Shown: positions 13,799 to 20,320 of the stretch, piece by piece
Position numbering within the stretch: the first letter of the stretch is position 1
Layout of the letters: each line of letters begins with the position of its first letter
NCBI GenBank assembly: GCA_043798445.1
Contig: JAZDOQ010000031.1
Coordinates: 1 to 22,980 of the forward strand
Reading direction: 5' to 3'
Source of the DNA: CAIJMI01 sp043798445
Lineage (GTDB): Bacteria; Patescibacteriota; Microgenomatia; UBA10105; UBA927
DNA length: 22,980 nucleotides
Program-made: the position numbers and the translations under genes
The notes under the pieces: model-generated
The model's input: the letters and a program-made list of their open reading frames with translations, nothing else
What the model was told of the DNA's origin: nothing
The model's database searches: none

Positions 13799-14803
13799 TC
13801 AGGTAAATTGGTGCAACAAATTGTGTGCGCGACGCTTTGCTACATCAGTAACCATAATCCTGACTAACCCAACATTTGGTTGACCGTAATACACAATTGA
13901 TCCATGAGGCGCATAAAGAATAACAGGAAGCACCAATAAGTCCTCTTCCCCATCAATAACAAAAAAAGACGGAAGCGTATCATGTGCCCAAGAACGAATG
14001 GCGTCAACAATTGATGAACTGATATATCCCGGGCCACTGATGAATTCTTTTTTGTTGTCAGGAAGCTTGTCCCAATATTCTTTTTCCCATACGTATGGCT
14101 GCCGTTCAACCTGCATGTCAATAATTGCAAGCGTTGGAACCAGTCCATTATCAAGCAATCGTTTTGTTGTTTTGTCCCCTACTGAAATGACAACTGCTTC
14201 ATGATCCCCCCGTATCACGGATTCCGTATTTCCATCGCGAAGCACGGTTCCAAATGGTTCAGAAAGTTCACGCCGCATTGCATCAGGCATCACGAGCCTA
14301 CCTGCGGTATCAATTTCTTGATTTCGGATACGCGTTGCTGAAATGGGTTTTGTGTCTTCAGCATTCACCAATGGAATTATAGCAATGACAAGAGGCAATA
14401 ATCCGAGTGTTTTTCTTTTTTTATTCACCGTGAGTGCACCATTTTTCGTGTTTGTTGTTACAACAATGATATCCATTGAACGTGATTGATTATTTTTTGA
14501 AATTGTCGGACCAAATACATCATTAATCGGCACAATGGTAGCACGATCAAAAACACCATGATCATGAAGCCATGTTTCCAATTGTTCTTTTCGGACAGCA
14601 AAGGATTGAGTGCGAGATGAAGACACACATGGACACACAACACCGGAAATATTCTCATCCTCACATTTATTCTGCTTCACATAGTCATCTGTCGTAAGTC
14701 CGATAGTGACGCGAGAGGCAACAGAAAATGCATGAATAAGAAGTGCGCCGTGTCCAGTATGCAGATGGTCAAATGTTCCCCCGAGAACTGCGTGTTTGTA
14801 CAT
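13799..14803 (-). CDS. Fusion: archaeal-type phosphopantetheine adenylyltransferase + GTP-dependent dephospho-CoA kinase (DUF359)
   Basis: A 334-residue two-domain enzyme predicted to catalyse the last two steps of coenzyme A synthesis. Residues 1-165 are a nucleotidyltransferase with LGGTFDHLHTGHGALLIHAF (HxGH motif) and ISATRIR, the archaeal/eukaryotic PPAT pattern rather than the bacterial CoaD pattern. A Cys-bearing insert lies near 47-59. Residues 171-334 match DUF359, the archaeal GTP-dependent dephospho-CoA kinase: VISVGDKTTKRLLDNGLVP, LAIIDMQVER, SGPGYISSSIVDAI, VIDGEEDLLVLPVI and VYYGQPNVGLVRI. Bacteria normally use separate CoaD and the unrelated P-loop CoaE. Reactions are inferred from the families. 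An extended -10 box 10 bases before the ATG suggests leaderless expression. The galT-like gene lies 47 bases downstream. Confidence 0.85.
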   Translation of the reverse strand: MYKHAVLGGTFDHLHTGHGALLIHAFSVASRVTIGLTTDDYVKQNKCEDENISGVVCPCVSSSRTQSFAVRKEQLETWLHDHGVFDRATIVPINDVFGPTISKNNQSRSMDIIVVTTNTKNGALTVNKKRKTLGLLPLVIAIIPLVNAEDTKPISATRIRNQEIDTAGRLVMPDAMRRELSEPFGTVLRDGNTESVIRGDHEAVVISVGDKTTKRLLDNGLVPTLAIIDMQVERQPYVWEKEYWDKLPDNKKEFISGPGYISSSIVDAIRSWAHDTLPSFFVIDGEEDLLVLPVILYAPHGSIVYYGQPNVGLVRIMVTDVAKRRAHNLLHQFT

Positions 14804-14813
14804 ACAAGGAACG

Positions 14814-14822
14814 ATTATAACA
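14814..14822 (-). promoter_or_regulatory. Extended -10 of the PPAT-DUF359 gene
   Basis: Minus strand TGtTATAAT (14822-14814), 10 bases before the ATG. No clear -35. Confidence 0.6.
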
Positions 14823-14836
14823 GGAAATAGGGATCG

Positions 14837-15349
14837 TTATTGTTTTGCCTGTTTTTCAAGTGCCCGTTTGGCAATCCCCCTTATGATATTGCGTTTTTTG
14901 ACATACGCATCATGCCGATCTATTTTCTCAAGCATCCGACCAGCACGATAACTATGTCTATACAGTGGCCGCATCTGTAATACCTTGTTCACGTCATCAA
15001 CATTTTTTTCTTCATCCACACCAGTGCTTGATGGCTTCACGTTCAATAGCTGATGTGCTTCCTCTGGAGTTTTTACCGTGCCTTCTTTCATCATGTGGAT
15101 AATCTTTGCCGTTTCTGGATATCCATACATCTCAAACATCTTGCCATATACTTCCTTGGACATGCCAAGCTCCTGAGCATTCATTTCAACTCTTTCGTGG
15201 ACACGACGCAAAATTTCCTGAGTCGTAAGTTCAATAGCTTTCTCAGGAGTATTTCCAGAACTCCAAAAATACCGTTTCAGTTCCTCAACGTGCATGGTGG
15301 TGATATCCGGAAATGGCAGAGGGATGGCACCTTTTTCTGGACTTCTCAT
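14837..15349 (-). CDS. Unknown helical 170-residue protein
   Basis: A soluble, highly charged, probably all-helical protein that I do not recognise. The N-terminus (MRSPEKGAIPLPFPD) is Pro-rich. The middle has ELTTQEILRRVHERVEMNAQ and a KTPEEAHQLLN helix. The C-terminus is strongly basic (KKRNIIRGIAKRALEKQAKQ), which could bind nucleic acid, but that is only a guess. TATAAT lies 7 bases before the ATG, so a leaderless transcript is likely; GAGG in the gap is too close to act as a normal Shine-Dalgarno. It lies between the CoA fusion gene and transketolase, on the same strand as both. Confidence 0.65.
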   Translation of the reverse strand: MRSPEKGAIPLPFPDITTMHVEELKRYFWSSGNTPEKAIELTTQEILRRVHERVEMNAQELGMSKEVYGKMFEMYGYPETAKIIHMMKEGTVKTPEEAHQLLNVKPSSTGVDEEKNVDDVNKVLQMRPLYRHSYRAGRMLEKIDRHDAYVKKRNIIRGIAKRALEKQAKQ

Positions 15350-15356
15350 ACCTCTT

Positions 15357-15362
15357 ATTATA
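15357..15362 (-). promoter_or_regulatory. -10 box of the 14837-15349 gene
   Basis: Minus strand TATAAT (15362-15357), 7 bases before the ATG. It lies just beyond the stop codon of the transketolase 3' fragment (15365-15367). Confidence 0.55.
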
Positions 15363-15364
15363 CC

Positions 15365-15458
15365 TCACGAAGACAATACTGAAGAAATAATTGCTTCCTC
15401 ATCAATACCCTCATACCGAAGAAGCTCTTCCATAGTGCCTGACATAGGCGTTTTCCGG
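15365..15458 (-). pseudogene. Duplicated 3' fragment of transketolase
   Basis: Reading on the minus strand gives RKTPMSGTMEELLRYEGIDE, then EAIISSVLSS and a TGA. The first 23 codons match the intact gene's C-terminal region almost base for base. This fragment has a plausible native transketolase ending, whereas the intact ORF ends in an unrelated tail. It has no start and is not expected to be expressed alone. Confidence 0.7.
15390..15458 (-). repeat. 69-base direct repeat, copy A
   Basis: It differs from copy B (15568-15636) at one base by eye, with an offset of 178 bases and the same orientation. It corresponds to the transketolase C-terminal coding region. Confidence 0.9.
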
Positions 15459-15509
15459 TGTCGCCGCTGAAACTGAGGGATTTGATATAGAACGATATAG
15501 ACGTTAACT

Positions 15510-17360
15510 TTAAAGCGTCAACACGCCCCATGTCAGGGTGTCACCCTGACAATCTACTGATGCGACAATTGCTTCCGCATCAATACCCTCATACCGAAGA
15601 AGCTCTTCCATAGTGCCTGACATAGGCGTTTTCCGGACAGCTAAATGAATTATTTGAGCTTTTGTTTCACTAGCAAGCACAGCAAACACCGCTTCCCCAA
15701 GCCCACCTTCAGGATAGTGATCTTCAACAACAATAATTTGTGTTGAATCTTTTGCTGCTTGCCGAATAGTTTTTTCATCCAGCGGTTTAATGCTGTAACA
15801 ATCAATCACTCGTGTTGCTATATTTTTTTCTTCCAACGTGTTTTTTGCTTTCAGTGCTTCATGAACCGTAACTCCGGTTGCAATAATCGTTACCACACTC
15901 CCTTTTCCATTTTTTTCCTCAACTACATGGCTGCCGCCAATGGTAAATACATCGGTTGAATCATACAAAATCGGCAATATTGGTCGTGTTGTACGGATAT
16001 ATGTAATGCCTTTCTGTCCATATACCATCTCTGTTATTTTCTCCGCAGAAACCGCATCAGCGGGACTGACAACGATTGATCCAGGCAGTGCACGAAACAG
16101 TGCAATATCTTCAAGTCCCATTTGTGACGGGCCATCAGCACCGGTTGCAACACCGCCGTGGGAACCATTAACCATCATCGAAATTCCTGACAGTACTATC
16201 ATGCGGAATTGATCCATTGCACGCGTCAAGAATCCACCATACGACGAAACAACAGGATACAATCCCTGGATTGCACATCCAGCTGCAATTCCAATCATGA
16301 GTTGCTCCGCAATATGACATTGAAAAAATTGGTGCGGCAATGCTTCATGAAACAAATGCGTAAAGGTAGATGTTTCTAAATCCACATCAAGAACAAAAAC
16401 GCGTGGGTTTTGCGCACCAATACGCACTAACGCTTTCCCGAATCCTTCCCGTGTTGTTGTCGGTTTGTCGTACAACGATGTTCCATGTATCCGTGTGGAT
16501 TTCTTTGTAAAAAAATTTTTTGCCGGTTCATCAGGTTTTTTGATAATCCCTTCAAACGATGTATCAATTGCTCCAAGTTCATTCAGAGCTTTTTTGAGCT
16601 GTTCTTCATCAAGCACTTTTCCATGCATCCCGTGTTTGTTTTCCAAAAATGAAATACCCTTTCCTTTGACCGTCTTAGCGATGATGACGGTCGGTCCATT
16701 ACGGAAGTCTAATGCTTTTTGATATGCAATATCCAGTTGTTTTAAATCATGTCCGTCAACAACAATTGCGGCCCACCCAAAACTTTCAAACCGTTTCCTG
16801 TATGTTTCGGTATCCCACTGTTCCATGGTAACCCCCGACTGTTCCAGTGCATTCATATCAACAATGGCAATAAGACTATTGGTTTTATGATATCCCGCTG
16901 CCATGACCGCTTCCCACACAGCGCCTTCTGACAATTCTCCATCTCCCAGCAACACAAATACATGCGGCGCGCCAGCAATGGCAACACCTAAGCCCACGGC
17001 AAGGCCTTGACCAAGCGATCCGGTCGCAATATCAACCATGGAAAACCGCGGAGTGGGATGTCCCTCAAGCACACTCTTAAATTTCCTGTATGTTGCCAGC
17101 TCTTTGTCGCTGATAATGCCGGCAACATGAAACAATGAATATAATAATGGAGACGCATGTCCTTTTGAAAAAATCACCCGGTCGTTGTTCGTGGCATGAG
17201 GATTCGTAACATCATACCGAAGATATTTAAAATACAACGTGGCCATCGATTCAACCGCAGAAAGAGAAGATGTTGGATGTCCGCTTTTGGCAGTCGTCGT
17301 CATCGAAAGAATGTCAGAACGGATTCGGACACACAGTTTTTTCATGGCAGGAAGAAGCAT
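15510..17360 (-). CDS. tkt: Transketolase (single-chain)
   Basis: A 616-residue thiamine-diphosphate enzyme that moves two-carbon units between pentose and other sugar phosphates. The first half has AKSGHPTSSLSAVE, SKGHASPLLYSL, GSLGQGLAVG and the ThDP motif LGDGELSEG (139-147) ending at VDMN (Asn170). The second half holds the pyrimidine-binding region with Glu in CHIAEQLMIGIAAG and the C-terminal domain VVEDHYPEGGLGEAV. Length (about 620) matches the short archaeal/CPR form. The normal ending RKTPMSGT...EGIDAEAI is followed by an odd tail DCQGDTLTWGVLTL encoded partly by a palindromic repeat. An extended -10 lies 6 bases before the ATG; the alternative ATG at 17345 (MKKLCVRIR) would suit family length better. 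Confidence 0.92.
   Translation of the reverse strand: MLLPAMKKLCVRIRSDILSMTTTAKSGHPTSSLSAVESMATLYFKYLRYDVTNPHATNNDRVIFSKGHASPLLYSLFHVAGIISDKELATYRKFKSVLEGHPTPRFSMVDIATGSLGQGLAVGLGVAIAGAPHVFVLLGDGELSEGAVWEAVMAAGYHKTNSLIAIVDMNALEQSGVTMEQWDTETYRKRFESFGWAAIVVDGHDLKQLDIAYQKALDFRNGPTVIIAKTVKGKGISFLENKHGMHGKVLDEEQLKKALNELGAIDTSFEGIIKKPDEPAKNFFTKKSTRIHGTSLYDKPTTTREGFGKALVRIGAQNPRVFVLDVDLETSTFTHLFHEALPHQFFQCHIAEQLMIGIAAGCAIQGLYPVVSSYGGFLTRAMDQFRMIVLSGISMMVNGSHGGVATGADGPSQMGLEDIALFRALPGSIVVSPADAVSAEKITEMVYGQKGITYIRTTRPILPILYDSTDVFTIGGSHVVEEKNGKGSVVTIIATGVTVHEALKAKNTLEEKNIATRVIDCYSIKPLDEKTIRQAAKDSTQIIVVEDHYPEGGLGEAVFAVLASETKAQIIHLAVRKTPMSGTMEELLRYEGIDAEAIVASVDCQGDTLTWGVLTL
15531..15551 (-). repeat. Palindromic repeat, copy 1 (inside the transketolase 3' end)
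   Basis: A perfect inverted repeat: TGTCAGGGTG (15531-15540), one central base, CACCCTGACA (15542-15551). It is translated on the minus strand as CQGDTLT in the transketolase tail. A near-identical copy lies upstream of the same gene. Confidence 0.85.
15568..15636 (-). repeat. 69-base direct repeat, copy B (within transketolase)
   Basis: The partner of copy A (15390-15458), with one mismatch. Here it is in frame within the full transketolase gene. Confidence 0.9.
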
Positions 17361-17366
17361 AGATAC

Positions 17367-17375
17367 AGTATAACA
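17367..17375 (-). promoter_or_regulatory. Extended -10 of transketolase
   Basis: Minus strand TGtTATACT (17375-17367), 6 bases before the ATG at 17360. No -35 evident. Confidence 0.6.
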
Positions 17376-17423
17376 AAAAGAACAGTATGATTTCCGCAGA
17401 TAAATTCATCCCGTCAACAAAAT

Positions 17424-17444
17424 TGTCAGGGTGTCATCCTGACA
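17424..17444. repeat. Palindromic repeat, copy 2 (between the AbiEii-like gene and transketolase)
   Basis: The same inverted repeat as 15531-15551 with one base changed (TGTCAGGGTG, then CATCCTGACA). It lies just past the stop of the AbiEii-like gene. On the minus strand it is followed by AATTTTG, so it might act as a weak terminator. Confidence 0.8.
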
Positions 17445-17455
17445 AACAAAAAATC

Positions 17456-18142
17456 CTACACCAGAATAGAAGAACGTAGCTGCTTTGCTGCCTGCTGATA
17501 AAAAGAGGTCATCGCTTGCTTGGCAAACGGGATGCGCATGATCGGCAGATCAACCACACCGGCAACCGTAAGAAAATTTTTTGCGACCTGTAATGGGTCG
17601 ATTGGTTCCCGAAACTTTTTTTCAACAGCAGACAGCAACTGTTTGATTGGGTGGGGTGTGTGCTGAGCAATACAATAATAATCAACATAATCGCGGGTCC
17701 GTGGCATAGTCGAAATGGTACGGAGTTTATTCACCACAATATCGTAGAGACTGTCAATCGTTAGTCCCCGCCATCTGAGCCCTTTTTGCAGCGTCATGGA
17801 CGTATAATTATGAAAATCAATTTTAAGTATCGTTTTTGAGGAAAAACGGAGAAAACACATGAGAAATCCATAATCTTCTTCAAATCGTACGGAAGAATAC
17901 CCAAGTACATGTTCCTGTTGTTTCACCCATCGGATAATCTTGTCGTACTCAAACGGATGGTCAGTGAAAAAATCTAAATCATAGGATTCCCGATGATTGA
18001 GATACCATGCAGCAAGAGCCGTCCCGCCACTGAGGTAAAAATTCTTCAGGAAGTATGGTTCCTCAATGATTACATTGAGAAACAGTTCCTGCTCTTTCGT
18101 AAGCCCGACTGGTTTTTCCATGGTTTGTTCCATATAAGCCAT
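17456..18142 (-). CDS. AbiEii/AbiGii-type nucleotidyltransferase (toxin-family)
   Basis: A 228-residue member of the AbiEii-like nucleotidyltransferases. YLSGGTALAAWYLNHRESYD followed by LDFF (residues 36-59) carries the GG motif and the DxD-type metal site. TIDSLYDIVVNKLRTI further on is also typical. Characterised AbiEii toxins act in type IV toxin-antitoxin or phage-abortive systems, some by adding nucleotides to tRNA; whether this one is toxic is unknown. The frame starts at 18142, inside the upstream small gene, which overlaps it by 73 bases in another frame. Alternative ATGs at 18133 and 18121 remain within the overlap. Such tight coupling fits a two-gene module. Confidence 0.8.
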   Translation of the reverse strand: MAYMEQTMEKPVGLTKEQELFLNVIIEEPYFLKNFYLSGGTALAAWYLNHRESYDLDFFTDHPFEYDKIIRWVKQQEHVLGYSSVRFEEDYGFLMCFLRFSSKTILKIDFHNYTSMTLQKGLRWRGLTIDSLYDIVVNKLRTISTMPRTRDYVDYYCIAQHTPHPIKQLLSAVEKKFREPIDPLQVAKNFLTVAGVVDLPIMRIPFAKQAMTSFYQQAAKQLRSSILV

Positions 18143-18327
18143 TCTATTGTTTTCCGTTTGTCAGGCGTCAATCGGTACTTGATCGTCGCCCACTGTGTTT
18201 TCAGATACGCAGCATCAAGCTTTTCCCCTTCAAGACCATAATTGATAAGCTGCGCCACTCTCCACCGTTTGTACTCCTCAGGGTGTTCTTTCCGTAACCG
18301 TTTCTCGTCTGTATTCCAATTGATCAT
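18070..18327 (-). CDS. Small partner protein of the AbiEii-like gene (possible antitoxin)
   Basis: An 85-residue protein beginning MINWNTDEKRLRKEHPEEYK, with RWRVAQLINYGLEGEKLDAAY and LTPDKRKTIEWLIWNK. It is charged and helical, with no HTH that I can see. Short proteins of this pattern (NWNTD...QLINYG...L) often precede AbiEii-like genes in CPR genomes, as far as I recall, so an antitoxin or accessory role is likely but unproven. The true end may be functionally near IWNK; the last 20 residues are encoded in the overlap with the nucleotidyltransferase. The frame extends further upstream, but the promoter places the start at 18327. Confidence 0.65.
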   Translation of the reverse strand: MINWNTDEKRLRKEHPEEYKRWRVAQLINYGLEGEKLDAAYLKTQWATIKYRLTPDKRKTIEWLIWNKPWKNQSGLRKSRNCFSM

Positions 18328-18340
18328 ATCTCTACTACGT

Positions 18341-18369
18341 GTTATACCATGTTGAGAAACCCCAGACAA
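18341..18369 (-). promoter_or_regulatory. Promoter of the AbiEii-type module
   Basis: Minus strand TTGTCT (18369-18364), 17-base spacer, TATAAC (18346-18341) preceded by TGG (an extended -10). The ATG is 13 bases on. Confidence 0.6.
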
Positions 18370-18385
18370 GGATATTGATACTACA

Positions 18386-19030
18386 TCATTCCTGATCAAG
18401 CGACGCGATGGCATCGGCGATATTGTGTTCAGAACTGAAGATGTAGCTTGTTGATACAATCCTTGAGGCACCCGCTTCTTTCACGATTTTTGCGGTTTCC
18501 GGCGTCATCCCGCCGTCAACCTCAATGGGCAGATCCGGTAAATTGCGGTGAATCGTTTTTATCGTTTCGAGAGTGTCAGATTCAAATTCCTGACCGCTTG
18601 CTCCGGCTTCAACAGTCATGACTAACACGAAGTCAACATCTTCTAAGAATGGCTCTATGACAGCAAAATCAGATCCTGTATCTATGGCAAGTCCGACTTC
18701 CATTTCGTGTGTTCGTGCTTCAGCCAAAAATTCACGTGGGTCATGGCACTCAACATGGGCAACGACACGGGAAAACCCTGCATCAGCTAAGGGTTTCAGA
18801 TAGGAAATAGGATTTCCCACCATTAAGTGAGCCTCAAAGTTCGTATTGGTTTTGACAAACTGTTGAACAATAGGAGCAAAAAGTGCAATATCCTTCACTG
18901 TGTCGCAGGGAATAATGGTATTGTCACCGATATCAATCTGAATGATGTCAACATGGGGAGCTACAAGCGCAACTTTCCGCTCCAATTCTTTCACATCACC
19001 TTCATTGATTCCAGGAATTATTTCCATCAT
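18386..19030 (-). CDS. Ribulose-phosphate 3-epimerase-like protein
   Basis: A 214-residue TIM-barrel protein of the Rpe family, which interconverts ribulose-5-phosphate and xylulose-5-phosphate. Present are DIIQIDIGDN (28-37), FEAHLMVGNPISYL (65-78), VLVMTVEAGASGQEF (135-149) and IEVDGGMTPETA (169-180), in family order. Catalytic and metal residues Asp33, His68 and Asp172 are retained, but the first metal-ligand His (HFDVMD in E. coli) is Gln31, and the N-terminal APSILS motif is IPGINE. It may be a divergent epimerase or a related aldose-phosphate enzyme. Context with transketolase and RpiB favours the pentose phosphate role. A TAATACT box lies 6-7 bases before the ATG. Confidence 0.8.
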   Translation of the reverse strand: MMEIIPGINEGDVKELERKVALVAPHVDIIQIDIGDNTIIPCDTVKDIALFAPIVQQFVKTNTNFEAHLMVGNPISYLKPLADAGFSRVVAHVECHDPREFLAEARTHEMEVGLAIDTGSDFAVIEPFLEDVDFVLVMTVEAGASGQEFESDTLETIKTIHRNLPDLPIEVDGGMTPETAKIVKEAGASRIVSTSYIFSSEHNIADAIASLDQE

Positions 19031-19037
19031 AGATCAA

Positions 19038-19065
19038 GTATTAAGGAAACATACGGAACACGCAA
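19038..19065 (-). promoter_or_regulatory. Promoter of the Rpe-like gene
   Basis: Minus strand TTGCGT (19065-19060), 16-base spacer, TAATAC (19043-19038). Confidence 0.55.
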
Positions 19066-19097
19066 GTACGAAAATACGGCGCCGTTTTTGTGTTTTG

Positions 19098-19106
19098 TGC
19101 TATACT
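19098..19106 (+). promoter_or_regulatory. Extended -10 of the receiver-domain gene
   Basis: TGcTATACT ends 9 bases before the ATG at 19116. Confidence 0.6.
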
Positions 19107-19115
19107 ACCTTCCAC

Positions 19116-19460
19116 ATGAGCCCAGAACGAGCAAGAATCTTTATTGTTGAAGACAACGAAGATTTTCAAAATCTCTACAAAATCGACCTTGAGAACAATG
19201 GCCACATTGTTGTTAAAACAGCACGAACACAAGATGAAGCGATGGAAATAATAAATGAACTAGGCAATCTCGGTATCCAGGTAACAATCCTTGATCAGAA
19301 TGACAACATCAACGGCGTTGCTGTTGCCACGGCGATCCGCAGCAAACATCCGGAAATTAAATTAATTGGGTTTGTCGGTGGAGAACCGTTTCCCAATGTT
19401 GACGCGTTCGCGAGTAAATTATACCCAGAACATCTCAGCAGGGTTGTTACAGAGATATAA
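19116..19460 (+). CDS. Stand-alone response-regulator receiver domain protein
   Basis: A 114-residue CheY-like protein. RIFIVEDNEDFQNLYKIDL supplies the acidic pocket (ED near residues 11-12). VTILDQND carries the candidate phospho-acceptor Asp near residue 58. LIGFVGGEPFP sits at the usual T/S switch strand, and ASKLYPEHL has the conserved Lys. The Thr/Ser switch residue is not obvious (GFVGG), so signalling may be atypical. There is no output domain and no histidine kinase in the window. The start at 19116 (MSPERARI) follows an extended -10 by 9 bases. It is divergent from the Rpe-like gene. Confidence 0.8.
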   Translation: MSPERARIFIVEDNEDFQNLYKIDLENNGHIVVKTARTQDEAMEIINELGNLGIQVTILDQNDNINGVAVATAIRSKHPEIKLIGFVGGEPFPNVDAFASKLYPEHLSRVVTEI

Positions 19461-19474
19461 TCAAAACACAGAAT

Positions 19475-19924
19475 TTATACTTCGTGTTCCTGTGTCGTAA
19501 TTTTTCCAATTCTTCGCACAAACCGTTCCTGTGGATTAAATGGGGTTTCTAAAAATTTCAATGCAATTGCTTTTGCTTGCGGTTCCGTTAAATAGTCAGA
19601 AGCAAGCGCGATAACATTAATATCATCATCACTTCTGGCATCAATCACCTGTTCCGGCGTTACTGCAAGAGACGCTCTGATGCCGTCAATTTTGTTGACA
19701 GCAATCGAAACACCTGCTCCTGATCCACAGATAACAATACCGCGGTTATTGAGATCTTCAACCACCTTTTTTGCAACTGCAAACGCAAAATCAGGGTAAT
19801 CATCATTGGGGTCAAGGACTGTGTTTCCACAATCAACAACTGTATATCCACTTTCCGTAAGGTATGTTTTTAAATACTCTTTCAGTTGAAATCCCCGATG
19901 GTCTGCACCAAGAAAGATTGTCAT
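19475..19924 (-). CDS. rpiB: Ribose-5-phosphate isomerase B
   Basis: A 149-residue RpiB/LacAB-family isomerase converting ribulose-5-phosphate to ribose-5-phosphate. Motifs are FLGADHRGFQLKEYL (residues 4-18), DDYPDFAFAVAKKV (41-54), and the active-site ICGSGAGVSIAVNKIDGIRA, in which Cys66 is the expected general base. NVIALASDYLT follows. Length is standard. With the Rpe-like protein and transketolase nearby, it supplies the pentose end of the non-oxidative pathway. TGATATACT lies 8 bases before the ATG with no Shine-Dalgarno. Confidence 0.94.
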   Translation of the reverse strand: MTIFLGADHRGFQLKEYLKTYLTESGYTVVDCGNTVLDPNDDYPDFAFAVAKKVVEDLNNRGIVICGSGAGVSIAVNKIDGIRASLAVTPEQVIDARSDDDINVIALASDYLTEPQAKAIALKFLETPFNPQERFVRRIGKITTQEHEV

Positions 19925-19932
19925 ATACTCTT

Positions 19933-19941
19933 AGTATATCA
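19933..19941 (-). promoter_or_regulatory. Extended -10 of rpiB
   Basis: Minus strand TGaTATACT (19941-19933), 8 bases before the ATG. It begins at the stop-codon end of the upstream four-helix-bundle gene. Confidence 0.6.
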
Positions 19942-20289
19942 TTACCGAATATTCTGAAGCGCAATCGCAAGCGTATCGTATTTCCCGTCCAAGGCGCGAA
20001 ACAGATCATCATCAACCAATCCCCGTCCCCAGGCAACCGCTAAATGAGTTCTCACAACAGCGACAAGTCCAATGGAATCCAGCAAGATCTGTCGTCCAAA
20101 CCGCCTATCAAGTCGGGACAGTCCATCTGCAATTTTAGCAGTCACATCAGTGGCGCTATTTAGCACCTGTTCTGCGATTTCTTCATTATCCCCTTCTTTT
20201 TGCCCATCAAATGCCTCATGGATATCCATCAAAGCAACGTATGCATCCTGCCATAATTTATGTTCATGAAATGGAGTAGTCATAGCCAT
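19942..20289 (-). CDS. Four-helix-bundle protein (23S rRNA-intervening-sequence/Avd-like family)
   Basis: A 115-residue all-helical protein. KLWQDAYVALMDIHEAFDG, then a helix with EQVLNSATDVTAKIADGLSR, FGRQILLDSIGLVAVVRTHL and a last helix DDLFRALDGKYDTLAIALQ match the TIGR02436-type four-helix bundle family, relatives of which include Avd of diversity-generating retroelements. No reverse transcriptase or variable repeat is in the window, so this is probably a stand-alone member of unknown role. Starts at 20289 or 20283 are both possible; TAAAAT at 20300-20295 is a candidate -10 box. Confidence 0.75.
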   Translation of the reverse strand: MAMTTPFHEHKLWQDAYVALMDIHEAFDGQKEGDNEEIAEQVLNSATDVTAKIADGLSRLDRRFGRQILLDSIGLVAVVRTHLAVAWGRGLVDDDLFRALDGKYDTLAIALQNIR

Positions 20290-20320
20290 ATTGTATTTTA
20301 CCGTACTTTCCCAGGAATTG

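Noticed and set aside
19942..20289. Avd-like protein as part of a diversity-generating retroelement
   Set aside because: No reverse transcriptase, template repeat or variable repeat is present nearby; the four-helix-bundle family is broad.
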